Source: Bradyrhizobium sp. MOS003 (GTDB taxonomy: Bacteria; Pseudomonadota; Alphaproteobacteria; Rhizobiales; Xanthobacteraceae). Taken from it: a DNA stretch of 64,000 bases. The notes beneath the pieces were generated by a model that worked only from the letters and a program-made list of their open reading frames with translations, had not been told where the DNA came from and did no database searches. Positions within the stretch are counted from its first letter, which is position 1; every line of letters starts with the position of its first letter. The stretch spans positions 1,922,001-1,986,000 of the forward strand of contig NZ_PYFW01000001.1 of NCBI RefSeq assembly GCF_003020125.1, read 5' to 3'. This document shows positions 36,382-45,657 of this stretch, one piece after another. The translations under genes were made by a program, and so were the position numbers.

Positions 36382-36569
36382 GAGGTCGCTTCCTCCATCC
36401 GCGCCGCTCTGCGCGAGGGCATGGTTAACAGAGAGTCTCCCCGCGAAAAAGTCAGCCTCGCTGTCGCTCGGTCCTGCCGGCGTTTAAGCGCTCGCGGGCC
36501 CGTATGGTTAAAGAACCCTGAAATCAACGTGTTGAAGAGTCTTTAAGTAAATTCACCGAACGTGCGTGC

Positions 36570-37757
36570 ATGACGCGCGGAGTTCGTTTGTATCTCGTCG
36601 GCTCCATCGTCCTTGTTTCGCTAGCGGGTTGCGGACGCGGCTTCTTCCAGGCCGAACGCGAACCTTGGCGGGCCGAGGCTGAAGCCGCTTGCCTGAAATC
36701 GGGCGCGGTGAAGGAGGGGCCGGACCTCGTCCGCATCGACCCGATCTCCGGGCCGGGCATGTGCGGCGCCGAGTTTCCGCTCAAGGTCGCCGCCATCGGC
36801 GAGGCCTCGAGCAGCTACGGCTTTGCCGACGAGGAACTGCGACCGCCGGGCAGCGTCGGCGGCCAGCCGCGCTGGCCGGTGACACAGCCGCGGTCGAATT
36901 ATCCGGCATCGTCCTATCCGCAACGGTCGAACTATCCTGAAACCGCAGTGCGGCAGCCCGCCGGCTATGGTGCATCGTCGGGGCCGGTTTCGCTGAACGC
37001 GCCCGGCGTGGCGGCGCAGGAGGACGAGATCGACCTGCCGCCCGATGGCACCGATGCCGCGGGCGCGGCGCGCTACATGAATTCGCCGAGCTATCCGGCG
37101 CGACCGGCGCCTTACTCGCAGGCTCCTGCGCAGCAGCCGCCGCCGCGCCTTGGTCCGGCGCAGGGCAATCCCGTCACGGCCGTCGGTCCGGTCGCGATCA
37201 AGCCGACCGCGACGCTCGCCTGTCCGATCGTGTCTGAACTCGACCGCTGGCTCGCCGACACGGTGCAGCCGTCTGCGATGCGCTGGTTCGGCGTCCGCGT
37301 CGCCGAGATCAAGCAGATCTCCGCCTATTCATGCCGCGGCATGAACGGCAATCCGCATTCACACATCTCCGAACACGCCTTTGGCAACGCGCTCGACATT
37401 GCCGCCTTCGTGCTCGCCGACGGCCGTCGCGTCACCGTGAAGGACGGCTGGCGGGGCATGCCGGAGGAGCAGGGATTCCTGCGCGACGTGCAGTCCGGCG
37501 CGTGCGCGCATTTCACCACGGTGCTGGCGCCGGGCTCCAACGTCTATCACTACGACCACATCCACGTTGATCTGATGCGACGAGCCAGCCGCCGCCTGAT
37601 CTGCCAGCCCGCCGCCGTTTCCGGGGAAGAGATCGCCGGGCGCGCGCAGTCGCGCCGCCCCTATGCGAATGCGCACGAACCGTCAGTCACCGGCTCGCTC
37701 GGCGCGCGCAAGAGCGCGACGCGCAAGCGCGAGGAAGACGACTACGCCGACGATTAG
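36570..37757 (+). CDS. extensin-like family lipoprotein
   Basis: The 395-residue product has a lipoprotein signal peptide with lipobox LAGC (Cys about residue 22), a Pro/Tyr-rich middle part (NYPASSYPQRSNYPETA, PARPAPYSQAPAQQPPPR) and the extensin-like C-terminal domain. In that domain the zinc-type residues are visible in SHISEHAFGNALDIAAF and YDHIHVDLM, with HFTTVLAPG between. The fold is related to peptidase M15/VanY-type enzymes and probably works on peptidoglycan, though this is family inference. It stands alone. Confidence 0.85.
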   Translation: MTRGVRLYLVGSIVLVSLAGCGRGFFQAEREPWRAEAEAACLKSGAVKEGPDLVRIDPISGPGMCGAEFPLKVAAIGEASSSYGFADEELRPPGSVGGQPRWPVTQPRSNYPASSYPQRSNYPETAVRQPAGYGASSGPVSLNAPGVAAQEDEIDLPPDGTDAAGAARYMNSPSYPARPAPYSQAPAQQPPPRLGPAQGNPVTAVGPVAIKPTATLACPIVSELDRWLADTVQPSAMRWFGVRVAEIKQISAYSCRGMNGNPHSHISEHAFGNALDIAAFVLADGRRVTVKDGWRGMPEEQGFLRDVQSGACAHFTTVLAPGSNVYHYDHIHVDLMRRASRRLICQPAAVSGEEIAGRAQSRRPYANAHEPSVTGSLGARKSATRKREEDDYADD

Positions 37758-37781
37758 GCGGCATGCTTGCCGGGCTACGAT

Positions 37782-38117
37782 CTAGGTCGGCTTCGTCGGT
37801 GCGGGAACAAGCCCCATGCAGAGCTGCACTTCGCCCGGGACGCTGTAGGCGCGCATGATGTGGCGGCTGTCACGCAGGCCGGACGCCTCACGCTGCACCA
37901 CGAACATCCAGAGCGCCTGGCCGGCCTCCATCACCAGCTTGCGCCTCGCCGTTTGCTTTGAGGTCGGCAGCTCCGAGAGTGCATGGGCAGCGTCGAACTC
38001 GCGCAAGCGTGTCAGCGCCTGTTCGAGTGTGCGGCCCATCCGTCCAAGCGCCGAGGCCTGCTCCTGAACGATTTCGTAGTGGAGGATATCGACGGGCGGG
38101 CGGAGGTCACGGGACAT
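37782..38117 (-). CDS. conserved 111-residue helical protein, possibly DUF6665
   Basis: The sequence MSRDLRPPVDILHYEIVQEQ and the following ASALGRMGRTLEQALTRLR are alpha-helical, with no signal peptide or TM segment. The length and start recall a small alphaproteobacterial family (DUF6665, from memory). It is convergent with the extensin-like gene and next to the TetR gene. Function is unknown. Confidence 0.55.
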   Translation of the reverse strand: MSRDLRPPVDILHYEIVQEQASALGRMGRTLEQALTRLREFDAAHALSELPTSKQTARRKLVMEAGQALWMFVVQREASGLRDSRHIMRAYSVPGEVQLCMGLVPAPTKPT

Positions 38118-38161
38118 GGCCGCAAATATAGTGCGGCCCCACCCGTCCGCGCAACGCGCAG

Positions 38162-38797
38162 CTACTTCGCCCGATACGCTGCCAGGAACATCCGCGTCGC
38201 ACTATTGACCACCTCGGTCATGCGCTCCTCCGACGGCGCGGGCGCGGCCTGGAAGACGAACGGCAGGAAGAGGGACGCCTTGCACAGTTCCATGAACTGT
38301 GAGGCGGCAAGGTCGCAATCGTCGATCTCGAGATTGCCGGAACCAACGCGGGCCTGGAGATAGGCGGAGAGGCGGTTGATGCTTTTGTCGAGCACGCGCG
38401 CATAGTAGCGGCGGCCGACATCCGGCATGCGTTCGGCGATCGCCATCACGGTGCGGATCGCCGATCCGCCACCGGGCCGGCAGACCAGGTGAAGGTAGGC
38501 GAGACCGAACTCCTTCAGCGTGGTCTCGGCATCGCGCGCGGGATCGAAATTGAACACGACCTGGCCGTGCTGAAGCGCTTCCTGTTCGAGGATGGCTTCG
38601 AACAGCGCGCATTTGTCGGCGAAGTAGACGTAGAGCGTGCCCTTGGAGACCTGCGCGGCGCGCGCGATCTCGCCCATGCTGGCGCCGTCGAAGCCGAGAT
38701 CCATGAATACTTTGCGGGCGCCGTCCAGGATCTGGCGACGCTTGGAGCCGTCCTCCTCCTGGATGACGTGCAGATGATCGCGGCCGGCTACAACCAT
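38162..38797 (-). CDS. TetR-family repressor of the adjacent EmrAB-type exporter
   Basis: The 211-residue regulator has an N-terminal helix-turn-helix (ILDGARKVFMDLGFDGASMG, EIARAAQVSKGTLYVYFADK, residues about 22-60) and a ligand-binding helical body. It is divergent from the EmrA/EmrB genes, and a perfect inverted repeat lies between. The arrangement is like that of the Bradyrhizobium FrrA system, where a TetR-type repressor controls an adjacent emrAB operon in response to flavonoids such as genistein; orthology is not established here. Confidence 0.88.
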   Translation of the reverse strand: MVVAGRDHLHVIQEEDGSKRRQILDGARKVFMDLGFDGASMGEIARAAQVSKGTLYVYFADKCALFEAILEQEALQHGQVVFNFDPARDAETTLKEFGLAYLHLVCRPGGGSAIRTVMAIAERMPDVGRRYYARVLDKSINRLSAYLQARVGSGNLEIDDCDLAASQFMELCKASLFLPFVFQAAPAPSEERMTEVVNSATRMFLAAYRAK

Positions 38798-38895
38798 TGG
38801 TTCAGGGTCTCGGAAGGTTTTCGAGTCGGGTCTGCGGCCATGAAACCCAAATATAGGATTCTCGTCATTAGGGTCCGGCCGGGAATATTATGTAT

Positions 38896-38918
38896 ATTGA
38901 CCGAACCGTTCGGTCAAT
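38896..38918. promoter_or_regulatory. TetR-type operator overlapping the emrAB promoter
   Basis: ATTGACCGAAC-C-GTTCGGTCAAT is a perfect palindrome with 11-base arms around a single C. TTGACC within it is a good -35 box; a weak -10 (TATTTG or GATATT) follows about 16-17 bases later, so repressor binding would cover the promoter. The distance to the TetR start (38797) also allows autoregulation. Confidence 0.75.
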
Positions 38919-38993
38919 GATATTTGATTGGCGAGAGGGAACAGGCCGCACGCCGGCCGTCTCCTTGCTCGCGCTATTTTTGGGGAGGCCTTT

Positions 38994-40307
38994 ATGGCCG
39001 TATCGAGAGACCAGGCTGCGCGCGTCCTTCGCCAGGAAACGGTAGAGGATCACGCGGATGGTAGCGCCGCGATCGAGAACGCTGTGCCCCTTGCCGAGCA
39101 ATTGCGCTCTCATTCGGCCGAGGAAGCCAAGCGCCGCACCGCCGAGGCGCCGGAGAAACCCGTGACCGACAAGCCGGCCGCACCAGCGCCCAACGCACCG
39201 GCCGCCGGAGCTCCCAAATCCGGCAAACGCAAATTCGTCCTGATGGGCGTCGGCCTCGTGCTGGCGCTCGCAGCCGCGAGCTATGCCGGCTACTACACGC
39301 TGGTCGGACGCTTCTATATCTCCACCGACGACGCCTATGTCCGCGCCAACAACACCATGCTGGGTGCGCGCGTTGCCGGCCACATCGCCTCGATCCTCGC
39401 GGGCGACAACACGACCGTGCGCGCCGGCGACATCGTCTTCCGCATCGACGATGGCGACTACAAGATCGCGGTCGATGCCGCCGCGACCAGGATCGCGACC
39501 CAGCAGGCTACCATCGACCGTATCGGCCGCCAGGTCGCCGCGCTCGACAGCCAGGTTGCGCAGGCCAAGGCGCAACTCGTCTCGGCCGAAGCGGGCCTCA
39601 AGCGCGCCGATCTCGATTATGAGCGCCAGCAGGCGCTGAGCAACAAGGGCTTTGCTTCGCGCGCCACCTTCGAAAGCTCGGAAGCCGGACGCGACCAGGG
39701 CGCCGCTGCGGTCAAGGCCGCGCAGGCCGCCTACGACGTTGCAAACAGCAACGTCGACGTCGCCAAGGCACAGCAGGCCGAAGCGCAGGCCCAGCTCGCC
39801 GAGCTCAAGACCACGCTCGCCAAGGCGGAGCGCGACCTCGGCTTCACCGCGGTGCGCGCACCGGTCGACGGCACGTTCTCGAACCGTCTGGTCAGTGCCG
39901 GCGACTTCGTCGCGGTCGGTCAGCGTCTCGGCAATGTCGTGCCGCTCGACAACGTCTATATCGACGCGAACTTCAAGGAAACACAGCTCAGGCGCATCCG
40001 TCCCGGCCAGCCGGTGACGATCAAGGTGGATGCCTACGGCATGCGCAAGTTCAACGGTGTCGTCGACAGCATCGCGGCGGGCGCGGGCTCGGTGTTCACA
40101 CTGCTGCCGCCCGACAACGCCACCGGCAATTTCACCAAGATCGTGCAGCGCGTACCGGTCCGCATCCGTGTGCCGAAATCGGTGGCGAAGCAGAACCTGC
40201 TCCGAGCCGGCATGTCGGTCTATGCGACGGTCGACACCAACAAGGGCGCGGCCGACGCCGACAGCGAGATCGATCTCGACGATCCCACCACGGTCCATCC
40301 GCAATAA
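38994..40307 (+). CDS. emrA: HlyD/EmrA-family membrane fusion protein
   Basis: The 437-residue protein has one N-terminal TM helix (FVLMGVGLVLALAAASYAGY) behind a cytoplasmic tail of about 80 residues, and a periplasmic body with biotinyl-lipoyl halves (STDDAYVRANNTMLGARVAG, RAPVDGTFSNRLVSAGDFV), a long coiled-coil hairpin (residues about 165-290) and a beta-barrel domain (DANFKETQLRRIRPGQPV). It links EmrB to an outer-membrane channel. The ATG at 38994 is preceded by GGGGAGGCC; the frame extends upstream without homology. It is the first gene of the operon. Confidence 0.92.
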   Translation: MAVSRDQAARVLRQETVEDHADGSAAIENAVPLAEQLRSHSAEEAKRRTAEAPEKPVTDKPAAPAPNAPAAGAPKSGKRKFVLMGVGLVLALAAASYAGYYTLVGRFYISTDDAYVRANNTMLGARVAGHIASILAGDNTTVRAGDIVFRIDDGDYKIAVDAAATRIATQQATIDRIGRQVAALDSQVAQAKAQLVSAEAGLKRADLDYERQQALSNKGFASRATFESSEAGRDQGAAAVKAAQAAYDVANSNVDVAKAQQAEAQAQLAELKTTLAKAERDLGFTAVRAPVDGTFSNRLVSAGDFVAVGQRLGNVVPLDNVYIDANFKETQLRRIRPGQPVTIKVDAYGMRKFNGVVDSIAAGAGSVFTLLPPDNATGNFTKIVQRVPVRIRVPKSVAKQNLLRAGMSVYATVDTNKGAADADSEIDLDDPTTVHPQ

Positions 40308-40337
40308 GCGCGCTCTCGAGCGCCGCGAGGTCAGACC

Positions 40338-41921
40338 ATGGCGAACGCCACCACCGCCTCACCCGATATGATGGCGAACCCCGCTTCGGATCGCATTGCG
40401 CCGAAGCGGCTGTTCGCCTTCATCATCATGGTGTTCGGGATGTTCATGTCGATCCTGGACATTCAGATCGTCTCGGCATCCCTCAGCGAAATCCAGGCCG
40501 GCCTGTCGGCAAGCTCCAGCGAAGTCGCCTGGGTCCAGACTGCCTATCTGATCGCCGAAGTCATCGCGATTCCGCTGTCGGGGTTCCTGTCGCGCGCCTT
40601 CGGCACGCGGCTGTTGTTCGCGATTTCGGCGGCGGGCTTCACCGCATCGAGCCTGCTGTGCGGCTTTGCCACCACCATCGAGGAGATGATCCTCTGGCGT
40701 GCGCTGCAAGGTTTCCTGGGCGCCGGCATGATCCCGACGGTGTTCGCCTCGGCCTACACCGTATTCCCGCGCTCCAAATTCCACATCGTCGGTCCCATCA
40801 TCGGTCTCGTCGCGACGCTGGCACCGACCATCGGGCCCACGGTCGGCGGCTACATTACCGACCTGATGTCGTGGAACTGGCTGTTCTTCATCAACGTCGT
40901 ACCCGGCATCGGCATCACCATCGGCGTGCTGGCGCTCGTCGACTTCGACGAGCCGCATTTCGAACTGCTCGACCGGTTCGACTGGTGGGGCCTGACATTC
41001 ATGGCCGGATTCCTCGGCACGCTGGAATATGTGCTGGAGGAAGGTCCGCTTCATGAATGGATGCAGGACACGTCCGTTGCGATCTGCGCCTGGATCTGCG
41101 CGATCTCGGCGATCGCCTTCTTCTGGCGCGTGTTCACGGCGGCCGAGCCGATCGTGAATTTGCGCACATTCTCAAACCGCAATTTCGCAATCGGCTGCGT
41201 GCTGCAGTTCTGCATCGGCATCGGTCTCTACGGCCTGACCTACATCTATCCGCGCTACCTCGCCGAGGTGCGCGGCTACAGCGCGCTGATGATCGGCGAG
41301 ACCATGTTCGTCTCCGGAATAACCATGTTCCTGGTCGCGCCGCTGGTCGGCCGGCTCATGGTGAAGGTCGACATGCGCTACATGATCGCGTTCGGGCTGA
41401 TCGTGTTCGCGATCGGCTCCTACCAGATGACCTGGATCACCCGCGACTACGATTTCTACGAGCTGCTGGTGCCGCAGATCCTGCGCGGCATAGGCATGAT
41501 GTTCGCGATGGTGCCGACCAACAACATCGCGCTCGGCACGCTGGCGCCGGAGCGCGTCAAGAACGCCTCGGGCCTGTTCAACCTGATGCGCAACCTCGGC
41601 GGCGCCGTCGGCCTCGCAGTCATCAACACCGTGCTCAACGACCGCACTGATTTGCACATCACCCGCCTCCAGGAGCGCGTGACCTGGGGCAATGCGACTG
41701 CGACCGAAACGCTGACCATGTTCATGCAGAAGTTCCAGGGGCTCGGCGATTCCACGCTGATGGCGATGAAGCAGCTCTCCCAGCTGGTGCATCGCCAGGC
41801 CGTGGTGATGAGCTTCGGCGACGCCTTCTTCTTGCTGACGCTGTTCTATCTCGGCCTCACCCTGCTGGTGACGCTGCTGAACAAGCCGGCCTCGATGACC
41901 GGCGGCGGCGACGCGCACTGA
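40338..41921 (+). CDS. emrB: MFS multidrug exporter, DHA2/EmrB family
   Basis: The 527-residue inner-membrane protein has 14 predicted TM helices and the DHA2 signatures: FMSILDIQIVSASLSEIQAG (motif D1-like), SEVAWVQTAYLIAEVIAIPL, GFLSRAFGTRLLF (motif A-like) and GTLAPERVKNASGLFNLMRN. The first helix and motif C region GPTVGGYITDLMSWNWLFFI fit EmrB. It is 30 bases downstream of the emrA-like gene and should export toxic compounds, perhaps plant phenolics. Confidence 0.94.
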   Translation: MANATTASPDMMANPASDRIAPKRLFAFIIMVFGMFMSILDIQIVSASLSEIQAGLSASSSEVAWVQTAYLIAEVIAIPLSGFLSRAFGTRLLFAISAAGFTASSLLCGFATTIEEMILWRALQGFLGAGMIPTVFASAYTVFPRSKFHIVGPIIGLVATLAPTIGPTVGGYITDLMSWNWLFFINVVPGIGITIGVLALVDFDEPHFELLDRFDWWGLTFMAGFLGTLEYVLEEGPLHEWMQDTSVAICAWICAISAIAFFWRVFTAAEPIVNLRTFSNRNFAIGCVLQFCIGIGLYGLTYIYPRYLAEVRGYSALMIGETMFVSGITMFLVAPLVGRLMVKVDMRYMIAFGLIVFAIGSYQMTWITRDYDFYELLVPQILRGIGMMFAMVPTNNIALGTLAPERVKNASGLFNLMRNLGGAVGLAVINTVLNDRTDLHITRLQERVTWGNATATETLTMFMQKFQGLGDSTLMAMKQLSQLVHRQAVVMSFGDAFFLLTLFYLGLTLLVTLLNKPASMTGGGDAH

Positions 41922-42064
41922 TGGTGCTTCGCGTGACGTCCTTCGTTCGAAGGAGCGAACCAAATTGCAACACTCGTCCGTGATCTCGCGCGGGCCCCGT
42001 TGCAAACTGCAAAACGCACATCTATAAAGCGCGCCTCATTCATTCGAACCGGGGAGAGATTTGC

Positions 42065-42139
42065 ATGATTTCGTCGCATTCGCAGATCGTACGCCCGCGC
42101 TCGATGATCGCCTGGTTCGGGATGTACACGGCCTGCTAG
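42065..42139 (+). CDS. possible 24-residue peptide gene
   Basis: A short frame encodes MISSHSQIVRPRSMIAWFGM followed by YTAC, then TAG, with GGGGAGAGATTTGC before the ATG. The ribosome binding site is good, but no homologue can be named and the peptide is not strongly hydrophobic. The surrounding 380-base gap (41922-42300) otherwise shows nothing. Confidence 0.3.
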   Translation: MISSHSQIVRPRSMIAWFGMYTAC

Positions 42140-42300
42140 AGGCCTCTTCCGCCAGCTTCGATTGGACCCGGGTTTAGACCACGCGTTCCGATCGCTTCTA
42201 TTCCCAAGTCAAAAGTCAACTTTAGGTGACGCCGTCTCGGCCCTCGTGGCCGCTCGGCGTCCGTCGATGGAGCCGGCCCGCCGAGCGGCCGGATGATGTC

Positions 42301-44100
42301 ATGACCATTTCGTCAAAAAAGCCCGCGGCGATCCGCCTGGTGCTGCCCTTCGTGTTCCGGCATTGGCTGAAGCAGCCGGGACGGGGCCTGATCGTGGCCG
42401 GCGGCTTGCTGGGTGCCACCATCGCCGACCTGTTCATGCCGGTCTTCTCGGGTCGGCTGGTCGATGCGCTGACGCGCGGCCCGTCCGATCCCGATGCGCG
42501 GCATGCCGCCCTGATTGCCTTCGGCGCCATCGTGGCGTTGGGCGCCGCGTCCGTGGTGCTGCGGCTGACAGGGCTGCAGGCGATCGTGCCGTTCACGCTC
42601 AAGACCATGTCGGACGTCGCGCAGGAAGCCTTTACGCGCGTGCAGCGCTTCTCCACCGATTGGCACGCAAACTCCTTCGCGGGCTCGACCGTGCGCAAGA
42701 TCACGCGCGGCATGTGGGCGCTCGACCTGCTCAACGACACCATCCTGATGGCGCTCGCGCCGTCGCTTCTGGTGTTGATCGGCTCGGTGATCCTGATCGG
42801 ATTGCATTGGGTCTCGTTGGGCGCCGTCATCGCGCTCGGCGCGATCTTCTACGTCACCATCACCGTGGTCTTCTCGACGCGCTACATCGCGCCGGCTGCC
42901 CGCGTTTCCAATGCATGGGATACCAAGGTCGGCGGTACGCTGGCGGACGCTCTCACCTGCAATCCGGTGGTGAAATCCTTTGGCGCCGAGTTACGCGAGG
43001 ATGCGCGGCTGGCGCGTGTCGTAAGTCGCTGGCGCATGCGGGTGCGTCGGACTTGGTTGCGTTACAACTACACCGCCATGGCGCAGCTGACACTGCTGCT
43101 GTGCTTGCGCGCGTCCGTCATCGGCGGCTCGGTGCTTTTGTGGATGTACGGGCACGCCTCGCCCGGCGACGTTACCTACGTGCTGACCAGCTACTACATC
43201 ATCCACGCCTATTTGCGAGACGTCGGCATGCACATCAACAACCTTCAGCGCTCGGTCAACGACATGGACGAGCTGGTGGCGATCCATGCCGAGCCGATCG
43301 GCATCGCCGATGCGGCCGTTGCGCGGCCGATCGCGATCGAGGGCGGCGAGATCGTGTTCGAGGACGTGACGTTCCACTATGGCGGCCATCGCGCGCCGCT
43401 CTACGACGGGCTGTCGGTGACGATCCGGGCCGGTGAACGTGTCGGCCTGGTCGGCCGCTCCGGCTCCGGCAAGACCACCTTCATCAAGCTGGTGCAGCGG
43501 CTCTACGACGTCACCGGCGGTCGCGTGCTGATCGACGGGCAGGACATCGCATTGGCCACACAGCAATCGCTGCGCAGCCAGATCGCGATCGTGCAGCAGG
43601 ACCCGATCCTGTTCCACCGTTCGCTGGCCGAAAACATCGCCTATGGCCGTCCCGGGGCCAGCTTCGAGGCGATCGAGCACGCGGCGCGGTTGGCCAACGC
43701 GCACGACTTCATTCTGCGCCTGCCGAAGGGTTACGGCACGCTGGTCGGCGAGCGCGGCGTGAAACTGTCGGGCGGCGAGCGGCAGCGGGTGGCGTTGGCG
43801 CGCGCTTTCCTGGCGGACGCGCCGGTGCTGATCCTGGACGAGGCGACTTCGAGCCTCGATTCGGAATCGGAGGCGCTGATCCAGGAGGCGATGGAGCGCC
43901 TGATGAAGGGCCGCACGTCGATCGTGATTGCGCACCGGCTGTCGACGGTGCGCAGCCTCGATCGCATCCTGGTGTTCGACCGCGGCGAGATCGTCGAGCA
44001 GGGCACCCATGCCACGCTCGCGGGCAAGCCGGGAGGCATCTATCGCGGCTTGTTCGAGCGCCAGGTGATGGAGCTCGGGCACGCCGCAGCGGCGGAGTGA
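42301..44100 (+). CDS. ABC-type exporter half-transporter (fused permease and ATPase)
   Basis: The 599-residue protein has six TM helices (about residues 20-310) and a C-terminal ATPase with Walker A GRSGSGKTTFI, Q-loop IVQQDPILFHRS, signature LSGGERQRVALARAF, Walker B LILDEATSSLD and the H-switch IVIAHRLSTVRSL. It would work as a homodimer, exporting a lipid or drug. The ATG at 42301 is chosen; an in-frame GTG 75 bases upstream is possible. It follows the EmrB gene after a 380-base gap and precedes a MATE gene. Confidence 0.92.
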   Translation: MTISSKKPAAIRLVLPFVFRHWLKQPGRGLIVAGGLLGATIADLFMPVFSGRLVDALTRGPSDPDARHAALIAFGAIVALGAASVVLRLTGLQAIVPFTLKTMSDVAQEAFTRVQRFSTDWHANSFAGSTVRKITRGMWALDLLNDTILMALAPSLLVLIGSVILIGLHWVSLGAVIALGAIFYVTITVVFSTRYIAPAARVSNAWDTKVGGTLADALTCNPVVKSFGAELREDARLARVVSRWRMRVRRTWLRYNYTAMAQLTLLLCLRASVIGGSVLLWMYGHASPGDVTYVLTSYYIIHAYLRDVGMHINNLQRSVNDMDELVAIHAEPIGIADAAVARPIAIEGGEIVFEDVTFHYGGHRAPLYDGLSVTIRAGERVGLVGRSGSGKTTFIKLVQRLYDVTGGRVLIDGQDIALATQQSLRSQIAIVQQDPILFHRSLAENIAYGRPGASFEAIEHAARLANAHDFILRLPKGYGTLVGERGVKLSGGERQRVALARAFLADAPVLILDEATSSLDSESEALIQEAMERLMKGRTSIVIAHRLSTVRSLDRILVFDRGEIVEQGTHATLAGKPGGIYRGLFERQVMELGHAAAAE

Positions 44101-44178
44101 GGCGGGCGGCTGCGGGACGAAACTCCCGCAGCCACGTCGCCCATGATTCGCCAAGGCATGCGTCAAGGATGGAATGAG

Positions 44179-45585
44179 ATGAAAGACCTGACGAACGGCT
44201 CCATCGTGAGACACATCCTCGTCATGACGCCGCCCATCATGGCCGGCATGATCTCGATCATGATCTGCCAGCTGGTCGATCTGTATTTCGTGTCGGGATT
44301 GGGCGATGCCGCCGTCGCGGGTGTCGCTGCGGCCGGCAATGCCGGCTTTCTCGTCAACGGGCTGATGCAGGTGCTCGGCGTCGGCACGGTCGCGCTGATG
44401 GCGCATGCCGTGGGACGCAAGGACCGGGCTGACGCCAATCTGATCTTCAACCAGGCGGTCGCGCTGTCGGTGCTGTTCGGCCTGTTGACGCTGGTCGCGG
44501 GAGCGGTGCTGTCGCGCCTTTATATGCGTTCAATCGCTGCGGATCAGGCCACGATCAAGGCGGGGACCGTTTACCTGCTGTGGTTCATGCCGGCGCTCGC
44601 TCTGGAGTTCGTCATGCAAGTAATTGCGTCCGCGCTCCGCGCGACCGGCATCGTGCGCCCCGCCATGTTGGTGCGGGTCGTCGCGGTCGTCATCAACATC
44701 GCGCTGGCGCCGGTGCTGATCTCGGGCTGGGGCACCGGCTACGCGCTCGGCGTCGCCGGTGCCGGACTGGCGAGTTCGATTGCGGTGGCCATCGGCGCTC
44801 TGATGTTGCTGGTGTATTTCCGCAAGGTCGAGCGCTATGTCGCTTTCAATCCTGCGCAATGGCGTCCGCAGCCGCACCATTTGAAACGCATTCTCAACGT
44901 CGGCCTGCCCGCCGGCGGCGAGTTCGCGATGATGTTCATCTTCATGGCGGTTGTCTATTACGTGCTGCGTGATTTCGGCCCGGCGGCGCAGGCCGGCTTC
45001 GGCATCGGGCAGCGCGTGCTCGGCCTGATCAACATGCCGGCGCTTGCGGTCGGGCTGGCGGCCGGGCCGATTGCCGGCCAGAACGTCGGCGCAGCCAACG
45101 CTGCGCGCGTGCGGGAGACTTTCGTCAAGGCCGCTTTGATCGTCACGATCGTGATGACCGGCTTCATGACTCTCGCGCAAGTGAAGCCGGAGCTTCTGCT
45201 CGCCGGATTCTCGAACGACCGCGAGACGATGGAGATCGCCTATCTGTTCCTGCGGATCATCTCGTTCAACGTGGTGGCGCAGGGGCTGATCTTCACCTGC
45301 TCGAGCATGTTCCAGGCCCTCGGCAACACCAGGCCGGTGCTTTGGAGTTCAGCGACGCGGGTGTTCACCTACTCGCTGCCGGCGATCTGGCTCTCGACGC
45401 GGCCGGGCTTTCGCATGGAGTACGTCTGGTATTTGTCGGTCGCGGCGACAATGTTGCAGGCGGGCTTGAGCCTGTGGCTGCTGCACCGCGAGTTCGGGAA
45501 GCGCCTGACTACGTCGCCGAAGGAGAATCCGCCAGAGCAGGAGAGCGCCGAACCCATTGCGCCTCTCGCCCGCGAGCCTGCGTAA
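44179..45585 (+). CDS. MATE-family efflux transporter
   Basis: The 468-residue protein has 12 predicted TM helices in two similar halves. The family start MKDLTNGSIVRHILVMTPPI, the first-half block VDLYFVSGLGDAAVAGVAAA, and the middle QRVLGLINMPALAVGLAAGP fit multidrug and toxic compound extrusion proteins, driven by Na+ or H+. GGATGGAATGAG lies before the ATG at 44179; an in-frame ATG 12 codons upstream is less likely. It is 78 bases from the ABC exporter. Confidence 0.9.
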   Translation: MKDLTNGSIVRHILVMTPPIMAGMISIMICQLVDLYFVSGLGDAAVAGVAAAGNAGFLVNGLMQVLGVGTVALMAHAVGRKDRADANLIFNQAVALSVLFGLLTLVAGAVLSRLYMRSIAADQATIKAGTVYLLWFMPALALEFVMQVIASALRATGIVRPAMLVRVVAVVINIALAPVLISGWGTGYALGVAGAGLASSIAVAIGALMLLVYFRKVERYVAFNPAQWRPQPHHLKRILNVGLPAGGEFAMMFIFMAVVYYVLRDFGPAAQAGFGIGQRVLGLINMPALAVGLAAGPIAGQNVGAANAARVRETFVKAALIVTIVMTGFMTLAQVKPELLLAGFSNDRETMEIAYLFLRIISFNVVAQGLIFTCSSMFQALGNTRPVLWSSATRVFTYSLPAIWLSTRPGFRMEYVWYLSVAATMLQAGLSLWLLHREFGKRLTTSPKENPPEQESAEPIAPLAREPA

Positions 45586-45657
45586 CGGTAGCTTGTTCCA
45601 TCCTGGTCGCTCCGGCTAATTTGCCGGGCTGTGAGGTTGGTGGCTGCAGAAGGGCCA

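Noticed and set aside
36499..36525. CtrA-like site (TTAA, seven bases, TGAA) upstream of the extensin-like gene
   Set aside because: It has a mismatch in the second half-site (TGAA rather than TTAA), and no evidence ties the gene to the cell cycle.
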